From a virus: 58,362 nucleotides of DNA. Shown here in pieces: positions 21,966 to 30,316 of this stretch; positions within the stretch are counted from its first letter, which is position 1; every line of letters starts with the position of its first letter. The notes under the pieces are model-generated. The model searched no databases. It saw only the letters and a program-made list of their open reading frames with translations, and was not told the DNA's origin. Both the position numbers and the translations under genes were made by a program. The DNA lies in the IMG/VR virus record IMGVR_UViG_3300047469_000377, positions 1 through 58,362 of that record; one strand, written 5' to 3'.

Positions 21966-22651
21966 CCCGGCCGCTTCTACTCGATCTCTTTTGCAAGGCC
22001 GGCGGCGCCGCGCAGGGCTACTACGATGCCGGGTTTGAGGTTGTCGGCGTCGATATCGAGCCGCAGCCGCGCTACCCGTTCGAGTGCATCCGAAGCGATG
22101 CGATGGCCCTCGACTGCGACTTTCTTGAACGCTTTGCGGCCTTTCACGCCAGCCCGCCCTGCCAGGGTTACAGCGCGATGCGCCATGCACCCGGCGCAAG
22201 AGGTGCGCCAAAGCTGATCCGACCCGTGCGGCAGATGCTGCGCGCCACAGGGCGGCCCTACATCATCGAGAACGTCGAGCAGGCCAGGATCGACATGATC
22301 CGTCCTGTAGCGCTTTGCGGGTCCATGTTCGGTCTCGGCGCCGAGGGGCACCAGTTGCGCCGGCATCGTCTGTTCGAGAGCAACATCCCCATCACCGCCC
22401 CGCGCCCGTGCGCTCATGCGTCGCCGGTTATCGGCGTCTATGGCGGACATGCTCGGCGCCGCGGCGCGGCTCACGGCGGTCGCGGGACGCGCGACGTCTG
22501 GATCGGCGGGCACAAGGGCGCGGCCAGCCTAGCGCTAGGCATCGACTGGATGACGCTCGAAGAACTGTCGGAGTCGATCCCGCCCGCCTTCACGAAGCAC
22601 CTCGGTGCGCAGCTGCTCGAGCACTTGGCCCAAAGCGCGAGGGCCGCATGA
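21962..22651 (+). CDS. C5-cytosine DNA methyltransferase
   Basis: The 229-residue protein starts with GTG at 21962 (GTGA overlap). Motif I is LLLDLFCKAGGAAQGY (5-20), motif IV has the catalytic Cys67 in ASPPCQGYS, motif VI is IIENV (101-105), motif VIII QLRRHR (131-136), and a motif X-like FTKHLGAQL lies at the end. This is the Dcm/HhaI fold but short: only about 50 residues lie between motifs VIII and X, so target recognition is minimal. It probably protects phage DNA against restriction or marks it; no partner restriction enzyme is nearby, so it looks like an orphan. Confidence 0.9.
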   Translation: MTRPLLLDLFCKAGGAAQGYYDAGFEVVGVDIEPQPRYPFECIRSDAMALDCDFLERFAAFHASPPCQGYSAMRHAPGARGAPKLIRPVRQMLRATGRPYIIENVEQARIDMIRPVALCGSMFGLGAEGHQLRRHRLFESNIPITAPRPCAHASPVIGVYGGHARRRGAAHGGRGTRDVWIGGHKGAASLALGIDWMTLEELSESIPPAFTKHLGAQLLEHLAQSARAA

Positions 22652-22863
22652 GCGAGATCGAACGCGCCCTCAGGGTCGACGCCGGCATCCGCGCCGGGAT
22701 CTCGACCGCTGCCGCCCTGCAGATCGAACGCGCCCGCGCCGGTAGCGCCTTGCGCGAGATCTATCTGCTCGCCGGCGAGGCCGCGCTCGACGCCGTCATC
22801 ATCGCCCTGCGCCGTGAAGCGGTGGTCGGCCATCCCCCTATCGTTGGAGACCTGACGCCGTGA
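22648..22863 (+). CDS. Hypothetical protein between methyltransferases, 71 aa
   Basis: ATGA overlap with the cytosine methyltransferase and GTGA overlap with the following adenine-type methyltransferase. Helical and Ala-rich (AGISTAAALQIERARAGSAL, ALDAVIIALRREAVVG). Could be a small partner of one of the methyltransferases; no motif is recognised. Confidence 0.65.
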   Translation: MSEIERALRVDAGIRAGISTAAALQIERARAGSALREIYLLAGEAALDAVIIALRREAVVGHPPIVGDLTP

Positions 22864-23666
22864 CCTCCTTTTCCCGCGTCGAGACGATCGGCGACTCCAC
22901 GCTTTACTTGGGTGATGCGCTTGCCGTGATGCAGGCCGTGCCCAGCGTGAAGGCCCGCGCGCTGATCTCCGACCCACCGTATTGCTCCGGCGGGTTCACC
23001 GAGGCCGCCAAGCGATCGGCGAAGGGGCAGGGCCTCCGGTCCGAAACCTTGCGCGAAAGCGACTGGTTCGGCGGCGACAACATGACGTCCGCCGGTCTGC
23101 AATGGATGCTGCGGTCGATCGCCGTCGCCTTCAAGGGCCACGCCTTGGCCGAGGACTGCACCGCCAGCTTCTTCGCCGACTGGCGCATGGTGCCGCTGCT
23201 TGCCACGGCCATCGAGAGCGCGGGGCTGCGCTATCAGGGCATGCCGGTCTGGGACAAGCAGGCCGCGGGCCTGGGGACCGGCTTCCGGGCCCAGCACGAG
23301 TGCATCATGCACTTCTCGATCGACACCCCGCGCTATCACTCCAAGAGCTACGGCAACGTGATCCGCGCGCCTCGCATGTCGTCCGACCGCGACCATCCCA
23401 CCGAGAAGCCGGTCATGCTGATGGCCGCCCTGGTCGATGTGCAGACCGAGCCGGGCTCGCTGGTGCTGGATCCGTTCATGGGATCGGGCAGCACGGGCGT
23501 CGCGGCCGTGGGCATGGGGCGCCGCTTCGTCGGAATAGAGCATGACCCGGTTCACTTCGACACAGCCTGTCGCCGGATCGAGGCGGCTTACAACCAGCCG
23601 CGCCTTTTCGCCGAGCCCCCCCCCCGGTCCGTCCAGCCGTCCATGTTCGCGGACGGTGCGGCATGA
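22860..23666 (+). CDS. Beta-class DNA methyltransferase (DPPY)
   Basis: The 268-residue protein starts GTG at 22860. Motif IV is DPPY (38-41), the target-recognition region is about 65-160, then HPTEKP (179-184) and motif I DPFMGSGSTGVAA (204-216) with EHD (227-229) following. The order (IV before I) puts it in the beta class, to which CcrM also belongs; DPPY commonly indicates N6-adenine methylation. It ends ...PPPRSVQPSMFADGAA, encoded through a run of 10 C. The sequence specificity cannot be read from the sequence. Confidence 0.88.
   Translation: MTSFSRVETIGDSTLYLGDALAVMQAVPSVKARALISDPPYCSGGFTEAAKRSAKGQGLRSETLRESDWFGGDNMTSAGLQWMLRSIAVAFKGHALAEDCTASFFADWRMVPLLATAIESAGLRYQGMPVWDKQAAGLGTGFRAQHECIMHFSIDTPRYHSKSYGNVIRAPRMSSDRDHPTEKPVMLMAALVDVQTEPGSLVLDPFMGSGSTGVAAVGMGRRFVGIEHDPVHFDTACRRIEAAYNQPRLFAEPPPRSVQPSMFADGAA
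23616..23625 (+). repeat. C10 homopolymer in the methyltransferase C-terminus
   Basis: Ten consecutive C (after GAG, before GGTCC) encode the start of the EPPPRS tail, 14 codons before the stop. Runs of this length slip during replication; a change of one base alters only the last dozen residues. The paralogue downstream has the same feature at the same position. Confidence 0.9.
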
Positions 23667-23709
23667 TCCGGCATCGGCCCCCCCTCAAACTTAACTGTGG
23701 CGTGGCGGC

Positions 23710-24450
23710 ATGAGCCGGATCGAGATTATCGGCGACGCCACGCTGTATCTCGGCGACTGCCGCGAAGTCTTGCCTACGCTGGGTGAAGTCGATGCGGTGG
23801 TCACAGACCCGCCGTTCGGAATGTCGTTTCAGTCGAATTTTCGCGGACAGCAGCACGCCAAGATCGCGAACGATGACGATGTCGGCCTGTTGCAATGGGC
23901 TTGTGAAATCCCGGTTCGCCACAGCCGCTATGTCTTCTGCCGGTGGGATAACATCCGGGACGTGCCAAAGCCAAAGAGCCTGGTGACGTGGGTCAAGAAC
24001 AACTGGTCCATGGGCGACCTGGAGCATGAGCACGCCCGGCAAACTGAGGTTGCCTGCTTCTATCCCGGCCCAGACCATCGCTTCCCCCGCGGTCGCCCGA
24101 CGGACGTGATCGAGGCTGCTCGGACCGGGAACAACTTCCATCCCACCGAGAAGCCAGTCGCGCTCATGGAGGCGATGATCCGATGGACGGAAGGGCGAGT
24201 GCTAGACCCGTTCATGGGATCGGGAACGACCGGGGTCGCATGCTCGCTGCTGTCACGGCCCTTCATCGGTTGTGAAGTCGACGAGAGCTATTTTGATACC
24301 GCCTGCCGGCGCATCGAAGAGGCGTTTAAGCAGCCGCGCCTTATGATCGAGCCCCCCCCCCCCGGCCGTTCAGCCATCCATGTTCTCGGACGGTGCGGCA
24401 TGAACCGGGTTCGGAACCTCGCTCCATATGAATATTGCGAGGCGGCCTGA
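23710..24450 (+). CDS. Beta-class DNA methyltransferase (DPPF), frameshifted tail
   Basis: The 246-residue protein is a paralogue of its upstream neighbour. Motif IV is DPPF (33-36), followed by HPTEKP (144-149), DPFMGSGTTGVA (166-177) and CEVDESYF. Its shared end (QPRL, then PPP) runs into 12 C. In the frame read here the tail becomes GRSAIHVLGRCG... and stops in a TGATG overlap with dnaB. In the alternative frame after the C-run the DNA reads AVQPSMFSDGAA and stop (24365-24403), almost identical to the paralogue's VQPSMFADGAA. The C-run has therefore shifted this gene's tail by one base. The catalytic core is unaffected. Confidence 0.88.
   Translation: MSRIEIIGDATLYLGDCREVLPTLGEVDAVVTDPPFGMSFQSNFRGQQHAKIANDDDVGLLQWACEIPVRHSRYVFCRWDNIRDVPKPKSLVTWVKNNWSMGDLEHEHARQTEVACFYPGPDHRFPRGRPTDVIEAARTGNNFHPTEKPVALMEAMIRWTEGRVLDPFMGSGTTGVACSLLSRPFIGCEVDESYFDTACRRIEEAFKQPRLMIEPPPPGRSAIHVLGRCGMNRVRNLAPYEYCEAA
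24352..24363 (+). repeat. C12 homopolymer with evidence of slippage
   Basis: Twelve C after GAG encode PPPP. Eleven C would restore the paralogue-like ending AVQPSMFSDGAA; twelve put the gene in a frame that ends on the dnaB start. This is the longest homopolymer I noticed in the window. Confidence 0.9.
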
Positions 24451-25976
24451 TGGACGATGCTGGAACCTTCGCGCCGGAGCGCCATGGTCTGGGCGGTGGT
24501 CAGGTCGCTGAAGCCGTGCCGGCGGCGCTGCCGCACAACCTCGAGGCGGAACATGCCCTGCTGGGCATCCTGCTCTACGACAACGGGCCGTATGAGCGCT
24601 GCGGGGCCTTGCGTCCCGACCAGTGGTTCGAGCCCTTCCACGGCTTCCTCTACTCGGCCATCGAGACCGCGATCCGCAAGGGCCAGGTGGCCGAACCGAT
24701 CACGCTGCACAAGCTGTGTGAGTCCGGGCCCATGGCGGCCGCCTATGAAGAGCTCGGCGGCGTCCGCTACCTCGCCGACCTGGTCGATCGCGCCCCGCCG
24801 GCCAGCAACGCCCGCGACTACGCCAGCCAGATCATCGACGAGCACAAGCGCCGTGAGGTGATCCGCGTCGGCGGCGCCATGATCACGGCCGCCAAGAGCC
24901 GAGATCTCGACATCAGCGCCGACGATATCGTCGAGACCGCCGAGGCCGAGCTCTACGGCGTCGCCGAGCATGCCCAGGGGCAAGGCGGCTTCATCACCTT
25001 CAGCACCGCCCTGACCGGCGCCATCGGCCAAGCGGCGGAGGCGTACGGCCGCGAGGGCGGCCTCTCCGGCATCGCCACCGGCCTGATCGATCTGGACCGC
25101 AAGACCGGCGGTCTCCACGGCTCCGACCTCATCGTGTTGGCCGGGCGGCCCAGCATGGGCAAGACGGCCCTGGCGACCAACATCGCCTTCAACGTTGCCA
25201 AGAACTACGCCTTCGAGATGCAGCCCGACGGCACGAAGAAGACCGTCCAGGGCGGCATCGTCGCGTTCTACTCCCTCGAGATGAGCGCCGAGCAGTTGGG
25301 TCTGCGGATCCTGGCCGACGCCGCCGGCGTGCCCAGCGATCGGATCCGCCGCGGCGAGATCGACGCCCGCGAGTTCGGTCTCATCCGCGACGCGGCCCAG
25401 GAGATCCAGGACGCCCCGCTCTACGTCGACGCGACCGGCGGCCTCACCCTGGCCCAACTGACCGCCAGGGCCCGTCGCCTGAAGCGCCAGCACGGTCTGG
25501 ACCTGATCATCGTCGACTACCTGCAGCTCGTCACCGTTCCCGGCTACGGCGGCGGACAGCGCGTCCAGGAGGTCAGCGCCATCACGGTGGGCCTGAAGGC
25601 CCTGGCCAAGGAGCTCGCCTGCCCGATCATCGCGCTGTCGCAGCTGTCCCGCCAGGTCGAGCAGCGCGAGGACAAGCGGCCCCAGCTGAGCGATCTGCGG
25701 GAGTCCGGTTCGATCGAGCAGGACGCCGACATGGTCTGGTTCGTCTACCGTGAAGCCTATTACGTCGGCCGCGCCGAGCCCCGCCCCGGCACGCCGGAGC
25801 ATACCGCCTGGCAGGACGAGATGGACGCCGTGGCCGACCTGGCCGAGCTCATCATCGGCAAGCAGCGTCACGGCCCGATCGGCACCGTGCGCCTCGACTT
25901 CACCGCCGACACCACCCGCTTCCACAACGCAGCGCCTAGCAGCGCGGCGCCTAACAGTTTCAATCGGGGAGATTGA
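24450..25976 (+). CDS. dnaB: Replicative DNA helicase DnaB
   Basis: 508 residues from the ATG at 24450 (TGATG overlap, GAGG 7 bases upstream; a TTG at 24435 is less likely). The N-terminal domain carries PHNLEAEHALLGILLYDNGP, the classical DnaB opening. The RecA-like C-terminal domain has Walker A GRPSMGKTALA (about 232), FYSLEMSAEQL (H1a-like), Walker B LDLIIVDYLQL (about 350) and ALSQLSRQVEQREDKRPQLS, then DLRESGSIEQDADMV. It should unwind phage DNA at the fork together with the next gene. Full-length and intact; similar in size to host DnaB. Confidence 0.93.
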   Translation: MDDAGTFAPERHGLGGGQVAEAVPAALPHNLEAEHALLGILLYDNGPYERCGALRPDQWFEPFHGFLYSAIETAIRKGQVAEPITLHKLCESGPMAAAYEELGGVRYLADLVDRAPPASNARDYASQIIDEHKRREVIRVGGAMITAAKSRDLDISADDIVETAEAELYGVAEHAQGQGGFITFSTALTGAIGQAAEAYGREGGLSGIATGLIDLDRKTGGLHGSDLIVLAGRPSMGKTALATNIAFNVAKNYAFEMQPDGTKKTVQGGIVAFYSLEMSAEQLGLRILADAAGVPSDRIRRGEIDAREFGLIRDAAQEIQDAPLYVDATGGLTLAQLTARARRLKRQHGLDLIIVDYLQLVTVPGYGGGQRVQEVSAITVGLKALAKELACPIIALSQLSRQVEQREDKRPQLSDLRESGSIEQDADMVWFVYREAYYVGRAEPRPGTPEHTAWQDEMDAVADLAELIIGKQRHGPIGTVRLDFTADTTRFHNAAPSSAAPNSFNRGD

Positions 25977-25981
25977 TTTCC

Positions 25982-27097
25982 ATGGCCCGTATTAGATCCG
26001 TCCACCCCGCATTGTTCACCGACGAGGCCTGGGTCTCCTGCTCGCTCGCCGCCCGGCTGCTGATCATCGGCCTCTGGACCGACGCCGACGATCAAGGCGT
26101 CTTCGAGTGGCGGTCCCTGCAGATCAAGATGCGGATCTATCCGGCCGACATGGTCGACGTTTCCGTCCTGCTGGACGAGCTCGCCGCCGCCGGCATCATC
26201 AAGGCCTTCGAGGTCGAGGGTAAGCGCTACGGCGCCGTGAAGAACTTCCGTAAAGCCCAGCGCCCTAAGAAGCCCAACGCCATCCACCCGCTCCCCGCGG
26301 CCCTGATCGACTACGTCGGCCGTCCCGGCAAGGGGGGAACCGGTACCGAACTCGAAGGCGATGAAGGTGACCCAGTTCCTCCCGGAGGAGGAAGCGACCC
26401 ATCCTTAAAGGGTGGTGAGTTCGGAACCGGTACGGAACCTGTTCCCCACTCGTCCGGTACCGGTGGGGAAAAGTTGAATCAGATGGAGGATGGAGGGGAG
26501 GGTAGAGTAGAGGAAGACTCCCCCCCTACCCCCCCTCCGGTGGGGCGAGACGACAGCGAGGCGTACCGAAAGGCCATGGCGGCCTATCCGGAGCGCGGTC
26601 ACGTCCACACCAAGCCGGATGCCGCCCAGACCGAATGGCTGGCCGCCGCTGGTGAGATCGACGCCTTCGACCCGGCCAACGATCCCGAGCTGGTGCTGCT
26701 GGCCTGCGTCGAGGCGTACTCGGCGCGGCTGAATGCTGGCCACACCGGCGTTCCGGGCTTCCAGACCTGGCTGCGCAAGGGGCAGTGGAAGGTCTGGCTG
26801 CCGACCGTGACCAAGGCCACCGGCGCCGATCCCGCCAAGCCCCAGCCCTGGGCGGGCCCCGCCGCGATCTGGGACGCTGTCGTCGAGCACGCCGGCAAGC
26901 ACCTGCCGCTGCGGGGCGCGACCGCCGAGGACTACGCCGCCAGCTGGTTGGGCGTCACGACCTGGCAGGACATGCCCACCAAGGCCGTGCGAGCCCGAAG
27001 CGGCGTTGTCGCCGACCGGCTGAAGCACGACGTCGGCCAGGTGCTGGCGGACCTCGGCGTCGCGGTGATCCACGATCGCAAGGTGGCGGCGGCATGA
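25982..27097 (+). CDS. O-like phage replication protein (wHTH)
   Basis: The ATG at 25982 is preferred over TTG at 25973 because GGGGAG is about 10 bases upstream. The N-terminal 100 residues follow the phage replication-initiator pattern: RIRSVHPALFTDEAWVSCSL, then LLIIGLWTDADDQGVFEWRS, YGAVKNFRKAQRPKKPN (a winged helix). A low-complexity linker (about 113-185, Gly/Pro/Ser/Thr) follows, and the C-terminal half contains helices with Trp-rich segments (GFQTWLRKGQWKVWLPTVTK). By analogy with lambda O and related proteins it should bind the phage origin and load the adjacent DnaB. The origin itself is not recognised here. Confidence 0.75.
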   Translation: MARIRSVHPALFTDEAWVSCSLAARLLIIGLWTDADDQGVFEWRSLQIKMRIYPADMVDVSVLLDELAAAGIIKAFEVEGKRYGAVKNFRKAQRPKKPNAIHPLPAALIDYVGRPGKGGTGTELEGDEGDPVPPGGGSDPSLKGGEFGTGTEPVPHSSGTGGEKLNQMEDGGEGRVEEDSPPTPPPVGRDDSEAYRKAMAAYPERGHVHTKPDAAQTEWLAAAGEIDAFDPANDPELVLLACVEAYSARLNAGHTGVPGFQTWLRKGQWKVWLPTVTKATGADPAKPQPWAGPAAIWDAVVEHAGKHLPLRGATAEDYAASWLGVTTWQDMPTKAVRARSGVVADRLKHDVGQVLADLGVAVIHDRKVAAA

Positions 27098-27399
27098 CCG
27101 AGGAACGGAACCCAGACCTCACCGCCAGCCGCACCGAGATCATCACCCATCCGCTGTCAGCGCACCAAGGCGAGATCGGCTACGACCTGTTCGATTCCCT
27201 GAGCGTCCTGGGCAAGACGATCAGGGTCACGCTCGACGGGGTGGAGATCCACGAGGTCATATCCACCGACCCGGAGCGCGGCACGCTTGTCCGCTACGTC
27301 ACCGACGAGAAGGGCGACATCACGCTCAACGCCAGCCGCGAGGAAGCTCTCACCGAGACCCTGACCGGCCAGGTCATCGTGGAGGCCTACAACGCATGA
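27094..27399 (+). CDS. Hypothetical protein, 101 aa
   Basis: ATGA overlap with the replication protein. Beta-strands alternate with acidic segments (IRVTLDGVEIHEVISTDPER, GTLVRYVTDEKGDITLNASR). Soluble; no family is recognised. Overlaps the next gene by 4 bases. Confidence 0.7.
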   Translation: MTEERNPDLTASRTEIITHPLSAHQGEIGYDLFDSLSVLGKTIRVTLDGVEIHEVISTDPERGTLVRYVTDEKGDITLNASREEALTETLTGQVIVEAYNA

Positions 27400-27704
27400 A
27401 CGCCATAGCCTCCCGCACCTCGCCCGCCACCTGCATCGTCATCGGCTGCCGTAGGACCGGTAAGCCTCGTGAAGCCAATGGCGAGTTCATCTGCACCACC
27501 CACCTGAAGGCCTGCCCTAGCGCCGATCTCACCAAGCACGCGGAAGCCGCATCCGCCCTGAAGGCCATCTCGGCCAGGTACGAACTCAGGGGAGGGGATA
27601 AGGCGCCTGTCGTGAGAGCGGAGATCAGGGAGATCAACGCATGGCGCACGCTTCGCACCTTCATCGCCGGCCACTTCGGCATCCAGACCAAGGGGGATGC
27701 ATGA
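27396..27704 (+). CDS. Small protein with Cys/His motif
   Basis: 102 residues; TCIVIGCRRTGKPREANGEF then ICTTHLKACP give C-x4-C and C-x3-H-x3-C, a plausible zinc site. The C-terminal half is helical and basic. It could bind nucleic acid. No named family. Confidence 0.65.
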   Translation: MNAIASRTSPATCIVIGCRRTGKPREANGEFICTTHLKACPSADLTKHAEAASALKAISARYELRGGDKAPVVRAEIREINAWRTLRTFIAGHFGIQTKGDA

Positions 27705-28234
27705 CCCGCCCAACGATCAGATCCCAAGTAGGGCCCCTAACGGCCCTGCAGCATCACGCCGTGATCTACACCCGCGCCAAGACAGCCATGATGGCCGCGG
27801 TTGAGGTCGCGATCATCTCCCACGAATGGCTATCGGTCCTGCGGGCGGTGGTTGAAGCTGACGGCGTGGAACGCCCGGCCCAAGTCGCGGCCTTCTCGAA
27901 GGCGGTGGTTGAAGCCGATGCGGCGCTTGCCGCCGCTGTGACCATCTGGCGCGAAGAGCTGCTGACGCTTCACCGCGCCGCCTTGTCACTGGGCGGTGGT
28001 CCTCTGTTGGCGGTGGTCGGAAAGCCAACGACCCGGCTGATCGCCGCGGCGCGGGGCTACGTCGAGGCCAAGGCCGACATCGACAGCCACGCCGGGCCGT
28101 TCAACGGCATCACCTATTCAGCCCTCATCGCCAGCTGGCGCGGCGCCATGAAGGACCTGGACGCGGCGGCCAAGGCCTACGCCGGCTCTGTCGACCTCGC
28201 CGCCGCCCTCACCACTCCCGATAGCGAGGCATAG
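27701..28234 (+). CDS. Helical hypothetical protein, 177 aa
   Basis: Ala-rich helical protein from the ATG at 27701 (ATGA overlap). Segments AKTAMMAAVEVAIISHEWLS and LRAVVEADGVERPAQVAAFS suggest a multi-helix bundle. A short repeat of AVVEADGVE / AVVEADAAL is visible. No recognisable family. Confidence 0.65.
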   Translation: MTRPTIRSQVGPLTALQHHAVIYTRAKTAMMAAVEVAIISHEWLSVLRAVVEADGVERPAQVAAFSKAVVEADAALAAAVTIWREELLTLHRAALSLGGGPLLAVVGKPTTRLIAAARGYVEAKADIDSHAGPFNGITYSALIASWRGAMKDLDAAAKAYAGSVDLAAALTTPDSEA

Positions 28235-28237
28235 ACC

Positions 28238-28540
28238 ATGGGGGAGAACGAAATCCCGGTCATGGATGACCCGCTTGGCAAGCATTGGGATCAGCCGCGC
28301 GACATCAGATCAGCGCCGATGGACGAAGCCCACGTCATCTTACGGCCCGATCAGGCGGTAGGCCTCTGCAACTACGACCGCACGCTCCCATCAGGCGTCT
28401 ATCCCGGCAAGTGCTGGCGACGGCGCGAGACCAAGCCCGACCGCGACATGCTGGTCTGGTACGGCGCGGAAACGCCGGATGGCAAGTGCCCGATCTTGAT
28501 GCGCGACATGCTGATCATCATCCCCAACCCGGAGGCATAG
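28238..28540 (+). CDS. Hypothetical protein, 100 aa
   Basis: Opens MGENEIPVMDDPLGKHWDQP, then IRSAPMDEAHVILRPDQAVG and a beta-rich end (MLVWYGAETPDGKCPILMRD). Trp, Asp and Pro are common. Soluble. A good start after a 3-base gap. No family is recognised. Confidence 0.65.
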   Translation: MGENEIPVMDDPLGKHWDQPRDIRSAPMDEAHVILRPDQAVGLCNYDRTLPSGVYPGKCWRRRETKPDRDMLVWYGAETPDGKCPILMRDMLIIIPNPEA

Positions 28541-28543
28541 ACC

Positions 28544-29749
28544 ATGGCTGAGACCCTGGAACCCCACGTCCAAAAGGCGGTGGATGATCTGACGCGCTGG
28601 ATTTGCACCATCCCCGCCAAGTTCGACGGGCGCGAAAACCGCACGTTCGAACAGATCGCCGCGTCGGCCGCCGCGCTGATCCTCGGCGAGCTCAAGCGCG
28701 CCCGCACCCCCTCGCCACCCCCGGCCCCCTCTGACGCGATGGTGGAGGCGGCGGCGCGAGCCTATGTCGAGGACGCGGCGGAAAAGGCGGTGATGGCCGG
28801 AACGCTGACCTATCGCGGCTCCTACCGGGAAGCGGTCGGCAACACCGTCGAGGAGAACTGGCTCAAGTACGTCGGCGAGGCGAAGAAGATCCTCACCGCC
28901 GCCCTTGCCGAAGGGGAGAAGCCCGCGCCGGGTGGTCGGAAAAGCCTCTCTTGCACGAACCCATGGTGCGGATCGGGCCGGCTGTGCGGCCATTGCGAGG
29001 CAGCCCCATCGGTTCCCGACGCCGCTAGACGGCCTGAGCAAGAGCAGAAGACCGACGACCTCGCAGAGAACCCTTACGAGGCGTGCTTGCGCCGGGCGGT
29101 CGAGCCGTTCCTGCAATGGCTGGAGAACCGCGAATGCTCGGCCGGCGGCGTCCAAGACGTGCGCGAGGGCCTGATAGGCGTCGAGGACGTCTTGCCGGAC
29201 ACCAACATAGTCGCGGGCGCTCCATTGCGCAGCGCGCCAGAGGACGCCCTGACGTTCGGGCATCTGCGCCGTCTTCGGGACGCGTACGAGGGCCGGCCGG
29301 TTGACGAGCCCGCCCTCTACGCCGCCCCCACGCCGCCGACAGCGACCTTGTGCGGATCGGCCGAGTGTTTGGCGACCTGCGACGAGAGCCGGGTTCACGC
29401 CAGATGTCCCGCTTCGACGCCAGGAGTGAGCCCCGCTCGGGTGATGTCGATCATCTTCGATGCGAAACAGAGGATCATCGACTGCGAAGACGCGACCAAC
29501 CAGATCATCGCCCTGTTCAACGGAGCGCCACCGACAGCGGGCGGGTGGAAGCCGGATAGGGAGCGTGTCGCCGAAAAGGTCATCAAGGCCGCCCGCAACA
29601 TGCCGCGCCAAACACCGAAGCCGGGCGGATGCTCTACGGTCCACGATTTCCAGATCGAAGCTGGCACCGTCTGGGCGCTCGACAAGGCGCTGACCGAGTA
29701 CGACGCCATCCTCTCGCTGCCGTCCACCCTTGAGGGAGGGGGAAATTAA
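28544..29749 (+). CDS. Large hypothetical protein, 401 aa
   Basis: N-terminal helices (residues 1-60, HVQKAVDDLTRWICTIPAKF), Pro-rich linker, then a helical middle (VEAAARAYVEDAAEKAVMAG), a compact Cys segment (CTNPWCGSGRLCGHC, about 145-159) that may be a zinc ribbon, and a C-terminal helical region (EVLR-like, KPDRERVAEKVIKAARNMPR). The protein looks mosaic, with modules from several phage families, and contains further Cys (LCGSAECLATCDE). The function is unknown. It lies in a run of accessory genes after dnaB. Confidence 0.6.
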   Translation: MAETLEPHVQKAVDDLTRWICTIPAKFDGRENRTFEQIAASAAALILGELKRARTPSPPPAPSDAMVEAAARAYVEDAAEKAVMAGTLTYRGSYREAVGNTVEENWLKYVGEAKKILTAALAEGEKPAPGGRKSLSCTNPWCGSGRLCGHCEAAPSVPDAARRPEQEQKTDDLAENPYEACLRRAVEPFLQWLENRECSAGGVQDVREGLIGVEDVLPDTNIVAGAPLRSAPEDALTFGHLRRLRDAYEGRPVDEPALYAAPTPPTATLCGSAECLATCDESRVHARCPASTPGVSPARVMSIIFDAKQRIIDCEDATNQIIALFNGAPPTAGGWKPDRERVAEKVIKAARNMPRQTPKPGGCSTVHDFQIEAGTVWALDKALTEYDAILSLPSTLEGGGN

Positions 29750-29750
29750 G

Positions 29751-30050
29751 ATGAGTGTTCATCCCGGATCGGAGGATAGGCCCTGCGGCGAGCAGCCTGA
29801 CCAGACCGTGATTGCGACGGCTGCGCTCGCCCCTGAAAGCTTTATCGCAGCCGTGGCCGCGATAGAGTTCCACGACGACAACGGTGGCCCATACGCCCTG
29901 AATTACGCCGTGACGAACACGCTGCACGGGCGCGGTTCGCTGGACAAAGTAACGCGCCGAACGGTGGCGAGCGCTATTCGCACCCTTCAGGCCGTGATCC
30001 GCGAGGCTCAGACGCTCCACGCCGCCGCCAAGGCTGGAGACCCCGCATGA
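29751..30050 (+). CDS. Hypothetical protein, 99 aa
   Basis: Start at the ATG at 29751 with a purine-rich site (GGGAGGGGGAAATTAAG). Sequence PESFIAAVAAIEFHDDNGGP then helical VTRRTVASAIRTLQAVIREA. Soluble; unknown family. Confidence 0.65.
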   Translation: MSVHPGSEDRPCGEQPDQTVIATAALAPESFIAAVAAIEFHDDNGGPYALNYAVTNTLHGRGSLDKVTRRTVASAIRTLQAVIREAQTLHAAAKAGDPA

Positions 30051-30316
30051 CCAAGCTGACCGACGAACAGCGCGAGCTGCTGTCCGCCCTGGCTGAAGGC
30101 GCTCGGATCATCCACGCCCAAGACGGCGATTGCGCTTGGATCTCGCCGCGCCGAGATGAACCCCGCTGGAACGACCTAAATTGGCATGACATGCGAGTTC
30201 TGCGCGGGGCTGGGTTGATCGGCGACGAGGACGACGGAGACGACGAAAGCCGCTTTCACCCGGCCGAGGTGATTACGACCGCCGGCCGCCTCGCCCTTCA
30301 GCAGGGGAAGGGGTGA
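30047..30316 (+). CDS. Hypothetical protein, 89 aa
   Basis: ATGA overlap. Starts MTKLTDEQRELLSALAEGAR, then WHDMRVLRGAGLIGDEDDGD; resembles a small winged-helix-like module with an acidic loop, but too little to name. The stop overlaps the next start (TGATG). Confidence 0.65.
   Translation: MTKLTDEQRELLSALAEGARIIHAQDGDCAWISPRRDEPRWNDLNWHDMRVLRGAGLIGDEDDGDDESRFHPAEVITTAGRLALQQGKG

Noticed and set aside
24288-25925. Long minus-strand frame (545 codons) opposite dnaB
   Set aside because: Antisense shadow; DnaB on the plus strand has all motifs, while this frame has none.
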